NCBI GenBank assembly: GCA_963773585.1
Contig: CAVZBR010000005.1
Span: 1 to 64,000, forward strand
Reading direction: 5' to 3'
Length of the DNA stretch: 64,000 nucleotides
Source: CAVXJN01 sp963773585
Lineage (GTDB): Bacteria > Pseudomonadota > Gammaproteobacteria > JASBUN01
A model generated the notes under the pieces. That model had not been told where the DNA came from. It made no database searches and saw only the letters and a list, made by a program, of their open reading frames with translations. Below, one piece after another: positions 17,197 to 25,522 of this stretch (the first letter of the stretch is position 1; each line of letters begins with the position of its first letter). The position numbers and the translations under genes were made by a program.

Positions 17197-17868
17197 TCAG
17201 TCGTCCCCACCCATCAGGCCGAGAATTGCCAGCAGATGGATGAACATATTGTAGATGTCCAGATACAGGGAAATCGTTGCCATGATGTAGTTGGTTTCGC
17301 CGCCGTGAATGATGCGGCTTGTATCGAACAAAATGAAACCGCTCATCAGCAACACCACCGCACTGGAGATGGCCAACTGCATCGCCGGCATCGCCACGAA
17401 CAGATTCAGCAACATGGCGCCGAACACGACCAGGATTCCGACGAACAGGAAACCGCCCAGGAAGCTGAAGTCGCGCCGTGTGGTCAGGGCATATCCCGAT
17501 AGGCCCAGGAAAATGACGCCGGTACCGCCCATGGCCGTCATGATGATCTGACCGCCGTTGGACATTGCCAGATACATTGACAGCATCGGCCCGAGGCCGA
17601 ATCCCAACAGCCCTGTAATCGCAAACACCACGCCGACACCGGCGCCGGAATTCGCGGTACGGGGCAACACCAGCCACAGCAGCAGCACAGCCCCACCGAA
17701 GGTCAGCAGACCGGTCATCGGGGGTGGTTGCATCGCCACCGAGATCCCGGCCATCACCGCGCTGAACAGCAGCGTAAGCGACAGCAACATGTACGTGTTG
17801 CGCAGAACCTTGTTGGTCGACAGTGCGCTTTCCGATCGACGTGAAACCACTTGATCGTAGTTATTCAT
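17197..17868 (-). CDS. Bax inhibitor-1/YccA family inner membrane protein
   Basis: 223 residues with seven hydrophobic segments and the BI-1 family features: NKVLRNTYMLLSLTLLFSAVMAG near the N-terminus, a Gly-rich middle (GAGVGVVFAITGLLGFGLGPML) and ISLYLDIYNMFIHLLAIL at the end. YccA proteins interact with the FtsH protease in E. coli; some BI-1 homologues leak protons or calcium. I took ATG 17868 (MNNYDQVVSRR) because the longer reading adds an unrelated charged N-terminus. A single-gene unit by its own terminator. Confidence 0.92.
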   Translation of the reverse strand: MNNYDQVVSRRSESALSTNKVLRNTYMLLSLTLLFSAVMAGISVAMQPPPMTGLLTFGGAVLLLWLVLPRTANSGAGVGVVFAITGLLGFGLGPMLSMYLAMSNGGQIIMTAMGGTGVIFLGLSGYALTTRRDFSFLGGFLFVGILVVFGAMLLNLFVAMPAMQLAISSAVVLLMSGFILFDTSRIIHGGETNYIMATISLYLDIYNMFIHLLAILGLMGGDD

Positions 17869-18028
17869 CCCTTTCGAGCCTCTTTCGGTTGGCGAGCCTG
17901 GATCGCTCGACTGCCCACATTTGACCACAAATCGGGGGTGGGGTTCCATCTGCTTAAGATTGGGGCCGCGGGCGGCTTTTCAAGCCGCCGAGCGAGGCCT
18001 CGAGCGTCCGGGCCGGGCATATCGCCAT

Positions 18029-18055
18029 AAAAAAGCCCGGGCCAGGGCCCGGGCT
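18029..18055 (-). terminator. Terminator of the EF-hand gene
   Basis: On the minus strand the stem AGCCCGGG/CCCGGGCT with a six-base loop is followed by six T. It lies 24 bp after the EF-hand protein stop codon. Confidence 0.9.
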
Positions 18056-18078
18056 CGATCCAAGACTACAAGCTCCGA

Positions 18079-18624
18079 CTATTTGTCGGACTCGTTCATC
18101 TTGTCCATTGCACGACCGCTCTCGGTAGCGCCGGGGGACGGTTGCGCGCCGGGCTCGTGCCCCATCGTGGTGCCCGTGGCCGTGCCCGGCTCAGTCGTTT
18201 CCAGAGCGCTGAATTCGGACTCATCAATCTTGCCATCAGCGTTGGAGTCAGCCGTGGCCCATTGGTCCTTCAAACGGCCTCGTGCTTCTTCCTTACTGAT
18301 ATAGCCGTCGCTATTGGTGTCCAGTTTGGAGAAATTTGAGCTATCGGCGGTCTGGCCCAGCTGCATTTTCGGTTGTGCGGAAGCGGGACCGCCTGGCTCG
18401 CCCTGATTCCGGACGTCATCGGATCCGAGTTGAAGATCGGGTTTGGCAGAAGCAGGGCCGCCAGGCTCACCCTGGTTCTGAACATCCGGAGACCCCATCT
18501 GAAGCTCCGGCTTCGCAGAGGTGCCCTCCGCTGCGCTAGAATCGGTGCTGTGCTGCAAGTCGGCTGCCATCGCGGCACTGCCGAAAGTCAATGCAATTGC
18601 GGAAATAAGAATCTTGGTCTTCAT
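18079..18624 (-). CDS. Exported EF-hand protein with 23-residue repeats
   Basis: 181 residues from ATG 18624 (AAGGAG upstream). A Sec signal peptide (MKTKILISAIALTFGSAAMAA) is followed by two and a half imperfect copies of a unit running SAKP-x-LQ-x-GS-x-DV-x-NQGEPGGPA, then two EF-hands with canonical calcium loops DTNSDGYISKEE and DSNADGKIDESE, and a Pro/Gly/Thr-rich tail ending MDKMNESDK. Probably a periplasmic or secreted calcium-binding protein. The repeats are Pro/Gly/Gln-rich and likely disordered. Partner and role are unknown. Confidence 0.8.
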   Translation of the reverse strand: MKTKILISAIALTFGSAAMAADLQHSTDSSAAEGTSAKPELQMGSPDVQNQGEPGGPASAKPDLQLGSDDVRNQGEPGGPASAQPKMQLGQTADSSNFSKLDTNSDGYISKEEARGRLKDQWATADSNADGKIDESEFSALETTEPGTATGTTMGHEPGAQPSPGATESGRAMDKMNESDK

Positions 18625-18812
18625 GGTGGTTGCTCCTTGTCCTTGAACGTCCTGGTTGAAATGAATCGGACATATGGTTGACACGTACCTCAAACTAGAC
18701 CACTAAAGCCGTACGTCCACCCATCCGGCAAATAATCCCGACGCCCTGTGGAGACGGGGCGTGCCAGTTTTTTGCCACCTCGCCGGCTCTGGATTAAACT
18801 GCTGCCGCAGCC

Positions 18813-18900
18813 GGAGAGGTGGCTGAGCGGTCGAAAGCGGCGGTCTTGAAAACCGTTGACTCGAAAGGGTCCGGGGGTTCGAATCCCTCCCTCTCCGCCA
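18813..18900 (+). tRNA. tRNA-Ser (anticodon TGA)
   Basis: 88 nt with acceptor GGAGAGG/CCTCTCC, discriminator G and encoded CCA. The anticodon stem-loop reads GCGGTCTTGAAAACCGT, giving anticodon TGA. A long variable arm (ACTCGAAAGGGTCCG region) is typical of class II serine tRNA. Immediately followed by tandem repeats that reuse its 3' end. Confidence 0.95.
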
Positions 18901-19078
18901 AACAAAACAAGGGGCCGCTTTGGCCCCTTGTTTTGTTTGCGAAGCGTGGAGGCTCGATGAGAACCCCTCCGGGTTCGAGCCGAGCCCGCAATGCGGGCGA
19001 GACAACGCCGGAGCACTAGCGACGGCGGCCCCGAAGGGGCGAGGGCCGAAGGCCCGAGTAATCCCTCCCTCTCCGCCA
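18901..19078 (+). repeat. tRNA-associated tandem repeat, copy 1 (178 bp)
   Basis: Starts directly after the tRNA CCA with a 17-bp perfect stem (18900-18938, AACAAAACAAGGGGCC arms, loop GCTTT), runs through several GC-rich hairpins (GCCCGC-aat-GCGGGC, GCCCC-gaa-GGGGC, GGGCC-gaa-GGCCC) and ends in AATCCCTCCCTCTCCGCCA, an exact 19-nt copy of the tRNA-Ser 3' end. Distance from tRNA CCA to this CCA is exactly 178 bp. Frames read through it are likely by-products of the repeat. Confidence 0.9.
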
Positions 19079-19254
19079 AACAAAACAAGGGGCCGCTTTG
19101 GCCCCTTGTTTTGTTTGCGAAGCGTGGAGGCCCGATGAGAACCCCTCCGGGTTCGAGCCGAGCCGCGCAGCGGCGAGACAACGCCGGAGCGCCAGCGACG
19201 GCGGCCCCGCAGGGGCGAGGGCCAAGAGCCCGAGTAATTCCTCCCTCTCCGCCA
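19079..19254 (+). repeat. tRNA-associated tandem repeat, copy 2 (176 bp)
   Basis: Second copy, about 90 percent identical to the first by eye. It has the same opening stem (19078-19116) and ends in the tRNA 3' tail with one change (AATTCCTCC...). Differences fall mostly in loops or in paired positions of stems, for example GCCCGC-aat-GCGGGC becomes GCCGC-gca-GCGGC. This suggests that RNA structure rather than coding is kept. Confidence 0.88.
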
Positions 19255-19357
19255 AATTAATCGAAGGGGTCCAACATGGCTCCTTTCATTGGCGGTTTTT
19301 GGCGGTGCAGGAGCCTCGACGAGGACGCTTCCGAGATCGCGCCGAACTCCACGCGAT

Positions 19358-20779
19358 CTATTCCTGCGGCAGCCCAGGCAGCTCTCCGGCCATGGCAGGC
19401 GAGAATTCGCGGGCAAGGCGCTCCGTCGTGTGCGCAGGTAGCGAGGCTTCGCTCGCCGGCATTTGGAAGTGCACGCTCGCGCGAAGTCCGCCCATCGTGG
19501 ATTCCGATAACGTGATTTGGGCTTGATGCAATCCCACGATGCGTCGCACGATGGACAAGCCCAATCCGCATCCTTCGGATCGTTGACCTTGGCCGCGATA
19601 GAATCGATCGAATACCCGCCGACGGTAGGATTCCGGAATCCCCGGGCCATCGTCTTCAATTTGCAGACAGGCGTCGCCGCTATCACCCTCGCATACGCCC
19701 ACGACAACCGCGTTCCGCGCATGACGTAGCGCATTTGTGAGCAAATTGCGGATCATGATGCGCAGCGCAGGAGCTGAGCCGGGTATGGTGGTGCTGAATC
19801 GCGCGTCCGTCGACAACCGCAGTCCACGGGCGCGCGCTTCGGGCTGCAGTTCGGTGACCAGCTCGGTGGCCAGTGCACTCAGGTTTACTTGTTCCCTGCG
19901 CGAGTCCAATGACTCCCGGTCCATTCGCGCGAGGGTGAGCAGTTGTTCGATCAGGTGTGCCATGCGATCCGCATTTGCGACGATCTGTTGCAGTGCATGT
20001 TTGCGTTGCTTCTCGTCCGTAGAACGCTGAGCAAGCTGAGCGTGGGCCTTGACCGCTGCCAATGGCGTACGGATTTCATGGGAGGCGTCGGCGGTGAAAT
20101 GGCGTTCGCGGTCAAAGGCCTCTTGCAGCAGCATCAACAATGAATTGATCGTCCGCACCAGGACATGGATTTCGCGTGGCGCGCTGCGCAGATCCACCTG
20201 TTCAAGATTTTCGGGGGACCGGGTCGAGATCTGCTCGGCGGCTCGCTTCAATGGGGATAGCCCACGGCCTACGCCGAACCAGATGGCGATGCCGAGAACG
20301 GGCGCCGCCCAGAACAGCGGAAACAGCGCATCGTGGATCATGTCGACCGCAAGTTTGTTGCGTAGCGTGTACGGTTCGCCCACTTGAACCGCCAACTGCC
20401 GCTCCGGGTCGACAACGGAATAAGACCGCCATTGTTGTTCGCTCAGCGACAGATCTGCGAACCCAGGTCGGTGGGGGTGCTGCAGTCGCGGTCCGACGGC
20501 CGAGCGCACGACCAAATGCCCGCTTTGCCAGATCGAAAATGCGATTGCTTTTTGATCGCTCTGCAGGCTGACGCCGGGGGGAGCCGGGAATACATGACGG
20601 CCGCCGGCGCCGTCTTTACTCAATGCAAGCAAAACCCGCGCATCATGCTCCAGATGTTCGTCGAATAAGGTCTCGATGCGCTGGCGTGCCACCACGTAGG
20701 TCACCGCTACCACCGCGAGCCAAACCAACACGAACAATCCGGTGAGCGTGCATACCAGCCGGCCGCGGATCGACGCCAT
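19358..20779 (-). CDS. Sensor histidine kinase, QseC/PmrB-like
   Basis: 473 residues. Two membrane helices (LVCTLTGLFVLVWLAVVAVTYVV and ALFPLFWAAPVLGIAIWFGV) enclose a periplasmic sensor domain of about 120 residues; then HAMP-like linker, DHp with FTADASHEIRTPLAAVKAH (His about 234) and ATPase domain with N-box NLLTNALRHA, G1 IEDDGPGIP and G2 GCGLGLSIV. It phosphorylates the regulator encoded just upstream. The ATG at 20779 shares one base with the regulator stop codon (TGATG), so translation is coupled. A TTG at 20782 is an alternative start. Confidence 0.92.
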   Translation of the reverse strand: MASIRGRLVCTLTGLFVLVWLAVVAVTYVVARQRIETLFDEHLEHDARVLLALSKDGAGGRHVFPAPPGVSLQSDQKAIAFSIWQSGHLVVRSAVGPRLQHPHRPGFADLSLSEQQWRSYSVVDPERQLAVQVGEPYTLRNKLAVDMIHDALFPLFWAAPVLGIAIWFGVGRGLSPLKRAAEQISTRSPENLEQVDLRSAPREIHVLVRTINSLLMLLQEAFDRERHFTADASHEIRTPLAAVKAHAQLAQRSTDEKQRKHALQQIVANADRMAHLIEQLLTLARMDRESLDSRREQVNLSALATELVTELQPEARARGLRLSTDARFSTTIPGSAPALRIMIRNLLTNALRHARNAVVVGVCEGDSGDACLQIEDDGPGIPESYRRRVFDRFYRGQGQRSEGCGLGLSIVRRIVGLHQAQITLSESTMGGLRASVHFQMPASEASLPAHTTERLAREFSPAMAGELPGLPQE

Positions 20780-21480
20780 CAATTCAGTCTATCGATTACG
20801 TAGCCGAGGCCACGCACCGTTCGGATGAGATCGTTGCCGAGCTTCTTGCGCAGGAAATGGACGTGTACTTCGACCGTATTGCTTTCCACGTCGGCGTCCC
20901 AGCCATAGAGCTTCTCTTCCAATAGGCTGCGGGACAATACATGTCCGACATTTTCCAAAAGCAGCTTCAACAGCATGTATTCGCGCGGCGAGAGATTCAC
21001 ACGGCAACCCTGGCGAGTCACGACATGGGCGCTCAAGTCGAGTTCGATGGCGGCGTGGCGAAGAGAGGTGGGTTCAGGTCGGCAATTGCGGCGGCACAGC
21101 GCACGCGCCCGGGCGCAAAGTTCTTCGAGATCGAACGGTTTAGCCAGATAGTCGTCGGCGCCCTGGTCGAGACCTCGAACCCGGTCGGCAACTCCGCTTT
21201 GAGCAGTGAGCACCAGAACCGGGGTGAAATCGCCGCGGGCGCGCATGCCTTTCAGTACTTCGGAGCCGGATAGGTTGGGCAGGCCCAGGTCCAGCACCAC
21301 CAGGTCGAAACCGCATTCCCGCAAGCGTCGATCGGCCGCGACACCGTCTGTGACCCACGCCAGCTCGAAGCCGTTCATCTCCAGCCCGGCGCGCACGCCG
21401 TCGCCGAGGGAATAATCGTCTTCGGCCAGCAGCAGCCGGGCCGCTTTCTGGACCGTGGAGACAGGATTCGCTGCACCCAT
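20779..21480 (-). CDS. OmpR-family response regulator, QseB/PmrA-like
   Basis: 233 residues from ATG 21480, chosen for AGGAAG 5 nt upstream. Receiver domain: acidic pair in LLLAEDDYSLG, phospho-acceptor D64 (VVLDLGLPNLSG), T and K in VLTAQSG and YLAKPF. Winged helix: NLSPREYMLLKLLLENVGHVLSR and SNTVEVHVHFLRKKLG...IRTVRGLGYVI. The target is probably the direct repeat at 21645-21661 in the region shared with the divergent transporter gene. Confidence 0.93.
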   Translation of the reverse strand: MGAANPVSTVQKAARLLLAEDDYSLGDGVRAGLEMNGFELAWVTDGVAADRRLRECGFDLVVLDLGLPNLSGSEVLKGMRARGDFTPVLVLTAQSGVADRVRGLDQGADDYLAKPFDLEELCARARALCRRNCRPEPTSLRHAAIELDLSAHVVTRQGCRVNLSPREYMLLKLLLENVGHVLSRSLLEEKLYGWDADVESNTVEVHVHFLRKKLGNDLIRTVRGLGYVIDRLN

Positions 21481-21644
21481 AGGCACTTCCTGACGGGAGG
21501 GCTGTAGTTGTTGTGGGTCCAAACGCGCCTCGGCGAGACGGTTGGGCTGCGGCTTCTCTTGGCCGTTCCCTCGGATTTTGTAGCCTTAAGTTGTGCAGTC
21601 TGTCAAGCCGCGGGCGAGAGCAGGGTTGCGGATGGGAATCGGGA

Positions 21645-21661
21645 GTTAAGGAAGCCTTAAG
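21645..21661 (+). promoter_or_regulatory. PmrA/QseB-like box in divergent promoter region
   Basis: GTTAAG-gaagc-CTTAAG fits the half-site spacing (hexamer, 5 bp, hexamer) of PmrA/QseB-type boxes. It sits in the 317 bp between the regulator start (21480) and the YeiH-type gene (21798). A lone CTTAAG half-site is at 21585-21590. Nothing else is recognised in this stretch. Confidence 0.5.
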
Positions 21662-21797
21662 GTTCATAGTTCCCGCCGACGGTAGGATAGCCCCGGAAAA
21701 CAACAACAAACAACGGCGTCGCGGCGTATCGCGGGACCGGAAGGCTGCGTTCCGCACGCTGTCACATTGAGATCCATACCGTCGGAGGAGCTTGTCT

Positions 21798-23213
21798 ATG
21801 GAAACCACACATACGGTTACCGAGGAAGCGTGGAACGAAGAAGGTGAAGGACCACGCGTGAAGAGCATGGGGTGGAGAGAACTGTGGAAGAAGGAAGATT
21901 GGTGGGCCATCTATCTGGGGTTGGGCATCGTAGTCGTTGCTTATTTGTTTTTTGCAAATGGTTCCAGCATCAAATGGATTGCAATCACACCCGGCAAATG
22001 GCACACGCTGAACGAAGCGGTGACCCATTTCACGTCTCATATTACCCAGTATGTCGCACAGTTCATCCTGTGGTCGATCGTGTTCGGCATCAGCATGAAG
22101 GCGCTGGGATATAAACTGTCGGAATTCTTCCCGTCGTTCGTTTTCATCTACATCGCATCGATCATTATTTTCATGATCGGCGCGTGGGACCAGGCACATC
22201 ACTACAACCTGGAGCCGCCATTGGTGGCACTGCTGCTGGGCATGATCATTTCCAATTTGATCGGTCTGCCGCGCTGGATGGATACAGGATTCCGGGTCGA
22301 GTATTACATCAAGACCGGTATCGTGTTGCTGGGCGCTACGTTGCCATTCACGCTGATCATCTGGGCCGGACCGGTAGCGATCTTCCAGGCCTCCATCGTG
22401 TCCATCACCACCTTCATGGTGATCTACTTTGTCGCCACGAAGATCGGGCTGGACCGCCGCTTGGCTGCAACCCTGGGTGCGGGCGGCGCGGTGTGCGGCG
22501 TATCCGGCGCCATCGCGATCGCCGGTGCTGTCGGTGCCAAGAAGGAATACGCACCGATCGCCATCACCATGGTGATCCTGTGGGCCATCGTCATGATCTT
22601 TGCGCTGCCGTTGGTGTCTCGGGCGCTGCATCTGCATACCGGTGTTGCAGGCGCTTGGATCGGCACCTCGGAGTTTGCCGACGCGGCGGGATTTGCCGCG
22701 GCCCAGGCCTATGGCAACTTGGCCGGCCACGTACCGGGCATCCAAGGCCAGGCCAGCGACGCGGTGTGGGGCTTCACGCTGATGAAAGTGGTCGGCCGTG
22801 ACGTGTGGATCGGGATCTGGGCCTTCGTGCTCGCCATCATCGCCACCACGCGCTGGGAAGTGAAGGCGGGCGGCAAACCGGACCCTGCCGAGATCTGGTG
22901 GCGGTTTCCGAAATTCGTGCTCGGCTTTTTGGTCGCCTCCCTGCTGGTAACCTGGGTTGCGAGCCACTATAGCTTCGCCGACTACAACAAGATCGTGAAA
23001 CCGGACCTGGTTGGTCCGATCAAAGATCTGCGCACCTGGGCGTTTATTTTCTGCTTCTTCAGCATTGGCCTGACGACTCGGTTCCGCGAGTTGGCGCACG
23101 CAGGTTCGAAGCCGTTCTGGGCGTTCACAAGCGGGGTAGTCGTGAACGTGATTCTCGGTTTCATCCTGTCCACGATGGTGTTTGCGCATTACTGGCAGAA
23201 CCTGACCCACTAA
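21798..23213 (+). CDS. YeiH/UPF0324 family transporter (putative sulfate exporter class)
   Basis: 471 residues from ATG 21798, preceded by GGAGGAG. About eleven membrane helices and the family signature GAGGAVCGVSGAIAIAGAVGAKK, with FRVEYYIKTGIVLLGATLP and a terminal FCFFSIGLTTRF. UPF0324/YeiH members are placed in the putative sulfate exporter (PSE) family; substrate is not firmly proven, though sulfate, sulfite or organosulfonate export has been suggested. A charged cytoplasmic N-terminus of about 45 residues precedes the first helix. In a sulfur oxidiser, export of sulfur oxyanions would make sense, but this is inference. Confidence 0.85.
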   Translation: METTHTVTEEAWNEEGEGPRVKSMGWRELWKKEDWWAIYLGLGIVVVAYLFFANGSSIKWIAITPGKWHTLNEAVTHFTSHITQYVAQFILWSIVFGISMKALGYKLSEFFPSFVFIYIASIIIFMIGAWDQAHHYNLEPPLVALLLGMIISNLIGLPRWMDTGFRVEYYIKTGIVLLGATLPFTLIIWAGPVAIFQASIVSITTFMVIYFVATKIGLDRRLAATLGAGGAVCGVSGAIAIAGAVGAKKEYAPIAITMVILWAIVMIFALPLVSRALHLHTGVAGAWIGTSEFADAAGFAAAQAYGNLAGHVPGIQGQASDAVWGFTLMKVVGRDVWIGIWAFVLAIIATTRWEVKAGGKPDPAEIWWRFPKFVLGFLVASLLVTWVASHYSFADYNKIVKPDLVGPIKDLRTWAFIFCFFSIGLTTRFRELAHAGSKPFWAFTSGVVVNVILGFILSTMVFAHYWQNLTH

Positions 23214-23227
23214 GGGCATTTGTCGGC

Positions 23228-23257
23228 CCCGGCCCCGCAACCGTTTGCGGGGCCGGG
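23228..23257 (+). terminator. Strong hairpin after the YeiH-type gene
   Basis: 13-bp stem CCCGGCCCCGCAA / TTGCGGGGCCGGG with a four-base loop, 15 bp after the stop codon. The tail ATCTTCTCC is only moderately T-rich. Confidence 0.65.
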
Positions 23258-23300
23258 ATCTTCTCCCGCGTTCCATCCGCGCGCACGTTGGGCGACCGTC

Positions 23301-23531
23301 ATGAACAAACCACCCAAGGCGACCTGTATCCGGTGCATCCATTTCCGCAATTCGCCGGGCTATATGGAAAACTTGTACAAAGGTATGAGCACCATGAGTT
23401 CGGGCCATGCTTCGGTCCGTAAGGACGACGGCATTTGTCTGGTGCATGATATCTATCTTTCCGCGCACAACAGCTGCGATCATTTCCAGGCAGAGGACAG
23501 CCCGCAGCCGCAATTGACCGGCAGGGACTGA
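23301..23531 (+). CDS. Small four-cysteine protein
   Basis: 76 residues from ATG 23301. Four cysteines are arranged as C-x2-C (CIRC, residues 9 and 12), then single Cys in DGICLVHD and HNSCDHF. This could bind zinc or an iron-sulfur cluster. No signal peptide. The longer reading from 23220 includes the terminator hairpin and is unlikely. It follows the YeiH-type gene. Family not recognised. Confidence 0.5.
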   Translation: MNKPPKATCIRCIHFRNSPGYMENLYKGMSTMSSGHASVRKDDGICLVHDIYLSAHNSCDHFQAEDSPQPQLTGRD

Positions 23532-23809
23532 GCCACCGGCCGCAGCCGCCGGCCGGCGGGTGGCCCATAGCCCGCTCGCTCAAGTTCATGCCTGTGCGCG
23601 GGATTCCTGTAAGAACGTCAGTCGCAACGTCCGCTTTCTGCGCTGCCGCCACGCCGGCCCGATGCCGCGTTGACGGGCGCTGCCACGTGGGCTAGGATGC
23701 CCGGCTTGGCGCGAGCGCCATTGCATCTCGCAGCAGCGGGGCAAGGGATGCCGCAGCACCCAGATGCGGGCGCGGCGCCGTATTCGCCTCGCTCAATCTG
23801 GGGTTACCG

Positions 23810-24307
23810 ATGACCGAGCAACCGCTAGTCGGCGTGGTGATGGGTTCGGACAGCGACTGGCCGATCATGCGCCGCGCGGTGGAACAACTCCAAGCCTTCG
23901 GCGTGGCCCATGAAGCACGCGTCGTTTCCGCCCATCGCACTCCGGATCTTCTGTACGAATATGCCGCATCCGCAGCTGAGCGCGGTTTACGGGCGATTAT
24001 CGCCGGCGCCGGCGGCGCAGCCCATCTTCCCGGCATGTTGGCGGCTATATCGACGGTGCCGGTGTTGGGCGTGCCGGTTCCGTCAAAACATCTCCAGGGC
24101 CAGGATTCACTGCTTTCGATCGTGCAGATGCCGAAAGGCGTTCCGGTGGCAACGTTCGCCATCGGAGAGGCTGGCGCCGCCAATGCGGCACTGTTCGCGA
24201 TCGCCATGCTCGCCGGAAGCGATCCCGCATTGGCCGAACGTCTGCAAGAGTTTCGCAGCACGCAGCGCCAGGCGGTGGTGGCGATGCAACTCCCCGCGTC
24301 GGAATGA
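23810..24307 (+). CDS. purE: N5-carboxyaminoimidazole ribonucleotide mutase
   Basis: 165 residues with class I PurE signatures: GVVMGSDSDWPIM, RVVSAHRTPD, IIAGAGGAAHLPGMLAA and VPVPSKHLQGQDSLLSIVQMPKGVPVATFAIG. It converts N5-CAIR to CAIR in purine synthesis. Its stop overlaps the purK start by 4 bp (ATGA), so the two are translationally coupled. Confidence 0.97.
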   Translation: MTEQPLVGVVMGSDSDWPIMRRAVEQLQAFGVAHEARVVSAHRTPDLLYEYAASAAERGLRAIIAGAGGAAHLPGMLAAISTVPVLGVPVPSKHLQGQDSLLSIVQMPKGVPVATFAIGEAGAANAALFAIAMLAGSDPALAERLQEFRSTQRQAVVAMQLPASE

Positions 24308-25443
24308 ACCATCACGCGCCCATATTGCCCGGCGCAATGGTGGGCATGCTCGGTGGCGGTCAACTCGGACGCATGTTCACTGTGGCGGCGCGTACCCTTG
24401 GCTACCGCGTGATGGTATTGGATCCCGATCCCCACAGTCCGGCGGGACGCATGGCCGACGTGCATGTGCAAGCCGGGTACGACGATGGTGAAGCACTTGA
24501 CGATATGGCGCGACAGTGCGCAGTAATCACCACCGAATTCGAAAATATTCCGGTAGCGAGCCTGCAGCGGCTCGCCGCTCACGTGCCAGTGCGGCCCTCG
24601 GCTGCCGCGCTCGCAAAAACCCAGGACCGCATCGAAGAAAAGGCATTCATTTCCGCGTCGGGCCTCCAGACCGCGCCCTACCAGGCAGTGAATTCCGCCG
24701 CCGAGCTTCAAAGTGCGTGGGAATTCGTCGGCGCTCCCGCGATTCTCAAGCGTGCAAGTTTCGGTTACGACGGCAAGGGCCAAGTCCGGATATCCGGTTA
24801 CGATGCGCTGCGCGAGGCGTTTGCAAGCCTCGGCTCGGCGCCTTGTGTGTTGGAAAAGCAAGTCGAACTGGAACGGGAGATATCAGTGGTGGTCGCCCGG
24901 AATGAACGAGGCGAATGCCGTTGTTATCCGGTCGCGGAAAACCGCCATCAGGGCGGTATCCTGCACACCAGTATCGTGCCTGCACGGGTTCCCCTGACGC
25001 TTTCGCAGCAGGCCCAGTCCCAGGCGCAACGCCTCGCGGAAGCGTTGGCGTACTGCGGCGTACTTGCCGTTGAGTTCTTCGTGGTAAACGATCAACTGCT
25101 GGTCAACGAGATCGCGCCACGGCCCCACAACAGCGGGCATTACACCCTCGACGCCTGCATCACTTCCCAATTCGAACAACAGGTTCGCATGGTTTGCAAT
25201 CTGCCGTTCGGAGACACCCACCTGCTGAGCCCTATTGTGATGGTCAACCTGCTCGGCGACCTATGGGGCGAAACGCCGCCGGATTGGCTGGCTCTCTTTT
25301 CTGACCCGGCTGCTAAGCTTCATTTGTACGGAAAGCGCGAGGCCCGTCCGGGCCGAAAGATGGGCCATTTCTGCGTGCTGGCGAAGGACGTCGATGACGC
25401 TCTGCGGCGCGCGGATGGGTTGTTCACCCGCCTGACCCGCTGA
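24304..25443 (+). CDS. purK: N5-carboxyaminoimidazole ribonucleotide synthase
   Basis: 379 residues, ATP-grasp enzyme making N5-CAIR from AIR, ATP and bicarbonate. Seen: GMLGGGQLGRMFTVAARTLGYRVMVLDPD, TTEFENIP, KRASFGYDGKGQ, EKQVELEREISVVVARN and VNEIAPRPHNSGHYTLDAC. Length is normal. The 4 bp overlap with purE and lack of a gene for 228 bp afterwards suggest a two-gene operon ending here. Confidence 0.97.
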   Translation: MNHHAPILPGAMVGMLGGGQLGRMFTVAARTLGYRVMVLDPDPHSPAGRMADVHVQAGYDDGEALDDMARQCAVITTEFENIPVASLQRLAAHVPVRPSAAALAKTQDRIEEKAFISASGLQTAPYQAVNSAAELQSAWEFVGAPAILKRASFGYDGKGQVRISGYDALREAFASLGSAPCVLEKQVELEREISVVVARNERGECRCYPVAENRHQGGILHTSIVPARVPLTLSQQAQSQAQRLAEALAYCGVLAVEFFVVNDQLLVNEIAPRPHNSGHYTLDACITSQFEQQVRMVCNLPFGDTHLLSPIVMVNLLGDLWGETPPDWLALFSDPAAKLHLYGKREARPGRKMGHFCVLAKDVDDALRRADGLFTRLTR

Positions 25444-25502
25444 TTCCCGCCCGCCGCCGCGCGGTACTGGTTGTCCACCGACCTCTCTTCCTGCGGCATC
25501 AT

Positions 25503-25522
25503 CCATAAGGCAAAGCTTATGG
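25503..25522 (+). promoter_or_regulatory. Probable CbbR operator upstream of cbbL
   Basis: Perfect inverted repeat CCATAAG-GCAAAG-CTTATGG, centred about 160 bp before the cbbL start. Almost the same element occurs before the LysR gene (31034-31051), which strongly suggests a shared regulator. The AT-rich stretch after it (25530-25560) probably holds the promoter, but I cannot fix the -10 and -35. Confidence 0.7.

Noticed and set aside
18813..19254. Integration (att) site of a genomic island at tRNA-Ser
   Set aside because: The duplicated tRNA 3' ends bound 176-178 bp repeats with no integrase or cargo genes between them, so a tRNA-linked repeat is the better explanation.
18703..19734. 343-residue minus-strand frame and several plus-strand frames through the tRNA-Ser repeats
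   Set aside because: They run through a tRNA, terminator stems and tandem repeats; the repeated peptides simply mirror the repeat DNA. I treat the region as RNA-structured repeats.
21762..23513. 583-residue open frame on the minus strand opposite the YeiH-type gene
   Set aside because: It is the mirror of a well-supported membrane protein gene; its translation is His/Arg/Asp-rich and protein-unlike, a common by-product in GC-rich DNA.
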